From: Nectonema munidae | Taxonomy: Eukaryota; Nematomorpha; Nectonematoida; Nectonematidae | Length of the DNA stretch: 64,000 bases | Direction of reading: 5' to 3' | Assembly (NCBI GenBank): GCA_030549495.1 | Contig: JAUIRK010000297.1 | Coordinates: 462,201-526,200, forward strand | Shown here: piece by piece, positions 48,268-64,000 of the stretch | How the letters are laid out: the number at the start of each line of letters is the position of its first letter | Position numbering within the stretch: the stretch's first letter is position 1 | The notes under the pieces: model-generated | What the model was told of the DNA's origin: nothing | What the model saw: only the letters and a program-made list of their open reading frames with translations | The model's database searches: none | Made by a program: the position numbers and the translations under genes

Positions 48268-48655
48268 TTATGAAGAAATAGAAACTCCCATTTGCCCTTT
48301 TTGTATGTTACGTAGCGCATGTGCAATGTAGCTTTTGCATTCCTCGCTGTTTATTGAGGAAACAGCTTTTTTGATCACTTCATCTAGCATGAAAGAAAGT
48401 GTTGTGTCTAAAATAAAAGATTTTAAAACATGTTTTATAAATATTGAAGCAAACCTTACTTAATTTCTGTTTTTCAAAATTTTTGATTTTTGAGAATGCC
48501 AGCTCAATTGGATTCAGTATGTAACTATAAGGAGACAAAAACTTCAAAATTTGTCCATCTGAAGTTATTAAGTTTTCGATAGTTTGAGTTTTGTAGATCT
48601 TTGCGTATACTAATACAACGTATCTACTATACTATACGTATTAGTATACGTTATA
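48268..48655 (-). pseudogene. IS630/Tc1-type DDE transposase C-terminus with a 52-bp intron
   Basis: The minus strand reads AKIYKTQTIENLITSDGQ, then FLSPYSYILNPIELAFSKIK, the classic LPPYSP-LNPIE block around the last catalytic acid of IS630/Tc1-mariner transposases. A GT-AG intron (48408-48459) joins KNFEKQKL to TTLSFMLDEVIKKAV in frame, and the protein ends QKGQMGVSISS at TAA 48268. The N-terminal part, with the first two catalytic Asp residues, is missing; the fragment is cut off at a small palindrome (48604-48650). Confidence 0.75.
48604..48650. repeat. Small palindrome, perfect 13-bp arms
   Basis: CGTATACTAATAC (48604-48616) and GTATTAGTATACG (48638-48650) are exact reverse complements with a 21-nt loop that itself repeats TACTATACTA. 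It marks the junction between the IS630-type and hAT fragments. Confidence 0.85.
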
Positions 48656-49023
48656 CTAATTTACATGTCCAACATTCAGCCTTCTTGACTTTTCGCTGAA
48701 ATAGTTCAAGAACTCGAAAACTCTTTTAAGGGTCGAAAAACTTCTCTCACAGGATGCAGTACTGATTCCTATTGTTAGAGCAGCTTGATACTCAAAAAAT
48801 ACTCTAGACAATTTTATAATATATTTATTGAAACTACCAATGTACAAAGAAAAGACTTCTTCACAAACGCACTTTATCGGATGTAATTCATTTAAAACTT
48901 ATTTAGCTTGAAAAGTTGAGTGAAGAGGATTGGAAAATTGAGTGGGGGTGAGGGGGCTGAGGTAAAAAATGGGGGGGGGGGGGGGGCTCAAGCCCCCAAA
49001 ATAAATAGGGTGCGCTGGCCCTG
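48656..49023 (-). mobile_element. Internally deleted hAT element: 5' terminus plus C-terminal dimerisation domain
   Basis: On the minus strand the sequence starts CAGGGCCAGCGCACCCTATT at about 49023, a hAT-type end, passes a 17-nt G run (plus strand, about 48969), and within 170 bp reaches FEYQAALTIGISTASCERSF followed by STLKRV, the hAT C-terminal domain. The rest of the transposase is absent, so it is an internal-deletion derivative. Confidence 0.7.
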
Positions 49024-49135
49024 AATAGAGTGGGTCTGGGTCCGATTCCCGATCGTGACTAAGCCTATAGGCTCTGCCCAGCTTTTCAAGAAGATTTCCT
49101 GCTGTATTACATTATACCGACAAATAAAAAACAAG
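49024..49135 (+). repeat. tRNA-derived SINE, 5'-truncated
   Basis: A B box GGGTCCGATTCCC (49038-49050) is followed by a body AAGCCTATAGGCTCTGCCC and an A-rich tail ACAAATAAAAAACAAG. The A-box half is missing where the hAT fragment begins. Confidence 0.5.
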
Positions 49136-49646
49136 GTAAAATAAGTTTTAGTGTGAAACAACTTTATTATAGACATTTTGCATTAAACGCATATAAAATG
49201 AGGAAAGTAAAATAGAAATGTGTTCAGTAATAATTTAGGTTATTTTAATATGCTTTGTAATTTTACTTGAGAAATGTACATTTGTATATATATGTTTTGA
49301 TATTAACATAAATGTCACAGCACTTTGTTTGACAAATAAATAATTTCTAATAACTTTGAAAATTACAAATATATCGACGCAATGTCACAGTATAGCATAT
49401 ATATATATAATTGAAAATTAAAATAAATAAAGCAACCCACTTCAGCATACTTTTTATAGAATAGATATGTATAGATAGATGATGTGTTTAAAAGTATTTT
49501 TCATATCTCTCTTCTCTATATTATTATAGTAGTATTTTACTTTTCTTAAATATGATGAATGAATATGAAGAACTTAATGAAGTATATGATAAAATATGTT
49601 CATCACATTTCAAAATAGTGAAAATTAACATAATATAAAGCTTTAA

Positions 49647-62837
<13,191 letters not shown>

Positions 62838-62839
62838 CT

Positions 62840-64000
62840 GAAAATAGAAAGAAAGGATTGGCTAACATTTACAAATCAAATCTCTTCAACTTTTATACGA
62901 TTTTACAGAATTAAATAACGAAACAACGAATCCGTCGGTTAAATTTCGGGAAATTTGGCCGATGTTAAAACCAAAAATGTGCAAAGTACGTTGAAAGGTA
63001 TATAGAGCGATCTCTAGAAATACGATATGCTGTGGAATCTGTCCCAAATATGCTGCACACCCATCTCCTAACTAAATTCATATTACAGTAAATACGGTTC
63101 AGACTTTTACACGAAGGAACCAGAAGATAGTGGTAATACAAAAAGATATGGACATTTTTAGTGAAAATACCAAAAACATTAAAAAAATTTTAAGCACTAC
63201 AAATCTGTAAAAATCGGTATTGAACAATAATAAAAAAACTATTGAAAAAAAATATCGAAAGAAACCAGAAGCCAGTATTGTTGATTCCCCCCCCACGATG
63301 AAATAATGAGCTTTTGGTGAAAAATTTGCAAGACATATTTTTTGTAAATTTATTATGTAAGTACGTCTATTGACATATTTATCCAAATCGAAGTTTATTT
63401 ATCAATAATTTCATTAAAATTCTACATGTCAAGTCTTCTTCCAATATTTATTAAAAAATATTACAAAAATATTGGTAGACAAAAATACTTATTAAAATAT
63501 GTATTCGAAGAAGAGAAAATGTTAGTTTCAATAAAGTAAAATCCTTGTAAACTCTTTCAGCAAATCTGTTTTTTTCTGAAACGCTAATCTTAATAGGATA
63601 TAGAAATACTGTTGACTACCTCCTAACCCAGAAATAATTATTTTGGACCTTCATTAACAATAATCCGAAAATCATAAAAAGTAAATTGCATAGTTAATTT
63701 TTGAAACTAATTTAAAAAAACAGTTGAAAAAAATTTAAATTTTCAATTAAATAAAAATTTTATTTTCAAATTATTTTATTTTTTACAACTCTCACACCAT
63801 ATTTTTTTGAAGAAAAATAAAAAAAATTGGTGATTTTTATCGAATCAAAAAGTCAATTTAAAAAAATTATTAAAAGTTTTATTAGTTTTAGATTTAAAAA
63901 AATGAGTCCAGAAAGTTCTTAAAGGAAGAAGATCAAGTAGAAATTTGAAAAAGTGAAAGTTAGGCTTCAAAGCGTCGAAAGAGCGTGTTACTATGTTAGC
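62840..64000. other. Right edge, no gene seen
   Basis: A/T-rich. No zinc-finger exon for the NR2E receptor is present, so its DNA-binding domain lies beyond the window. A short C run (about 63286-63293) is the only notable low-complexity tract. Confidence 0.5.

Overview
The window is animal nuclear DNA: about two-thirds A/T, genes split by GT-AG introns, many decayed DNA transposons, and no operons, rRNA or CRISPR. The proteins are arthropod-like. The AP-2 mu chain lacks the His-Gln of the human linker, as the fly protein does, and there is an NR2E-type nuclear receptor. Introns of 51-113 bp and the abundance of hAT elements suggest a compact-intron, repeat-rich arthropod. A crustacean such as a parasitic copepod is my guess and is not shown by the sequence.

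Layout. (1) 1-13.9 kb: the 3' seven exons of AP2M1 on the plus strand (clathrin adaptor mu chain). Its introns hold a broken hAT transposase (2.96-4.70 kb), three small hAT-type elements with 8-bp target duplications, piggyBac-like MITEs and a perfect 108-bp-arm hairpin. (2) 13.9-19.7 kb: no host gene seen; a 95-bp-arm foldback and a second hAT transposase gene (minus strand) that still has in-frame introns. (3) 19.9-28.7 kb: a four-exon HAD phosphatase of the pseudouridine-5'-phosphatase (PUDP) type, plus strand, with a 2-nt expansion in a CT run of exon 3. A tRNA-derived SINE sits against that exon, and intron 3 holds an old unidentified coding remnant and a LINE fragment. (4) 29.8-32.3 kb: a fossil Ty3/Gypsy element, minus strand, invaded by a small TIR element. 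(5) 33.1-34.1 kb: a compact four-exon gene for a secreted 250-residue protein that I do not recognise. (6) 34.8-35.4 kb: a MULE-like MITE with a perfect 9-bp duplication. (7) 36.0-44.7 kb: an 8.7-kb, CpG-rich, 36-bp satellite with solitary 17-bp half-units that create a higher-order structure. (8) 44.9-49.1 kb: transposon debris, including a spliced IS630/Tc1-type transposase tail and a hAT tail. (9) 49.6-62.8 kb: a minus-strand NR2E-class nuclear receptor (ligand-binding domain complete, DNA-binding domain exon beyond the right edge). A plus-strand two-exon gene related to sepiapterin reductase lies wholly inside its last intron. That nested gene has lost every residue of the SDR catalytic triad, and its intron carries an uninterrupted (GT)207 tract, about 0.9 kb of nearly pure A/T and a (TG)46 tract. 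LINE pieces, SINEs and a hAT MITE fill the rest.

The host genes are unrelated in function (endocytosis, nucleotide dephosphorylation, secreted product, transcription factor, SDR-fold protein). The main points of interest are the nested pseudoenzyme, the satellite's architecture, the perfect hairpin in a constitutively transcribed intron, and SINEs placed directly against splice sites.
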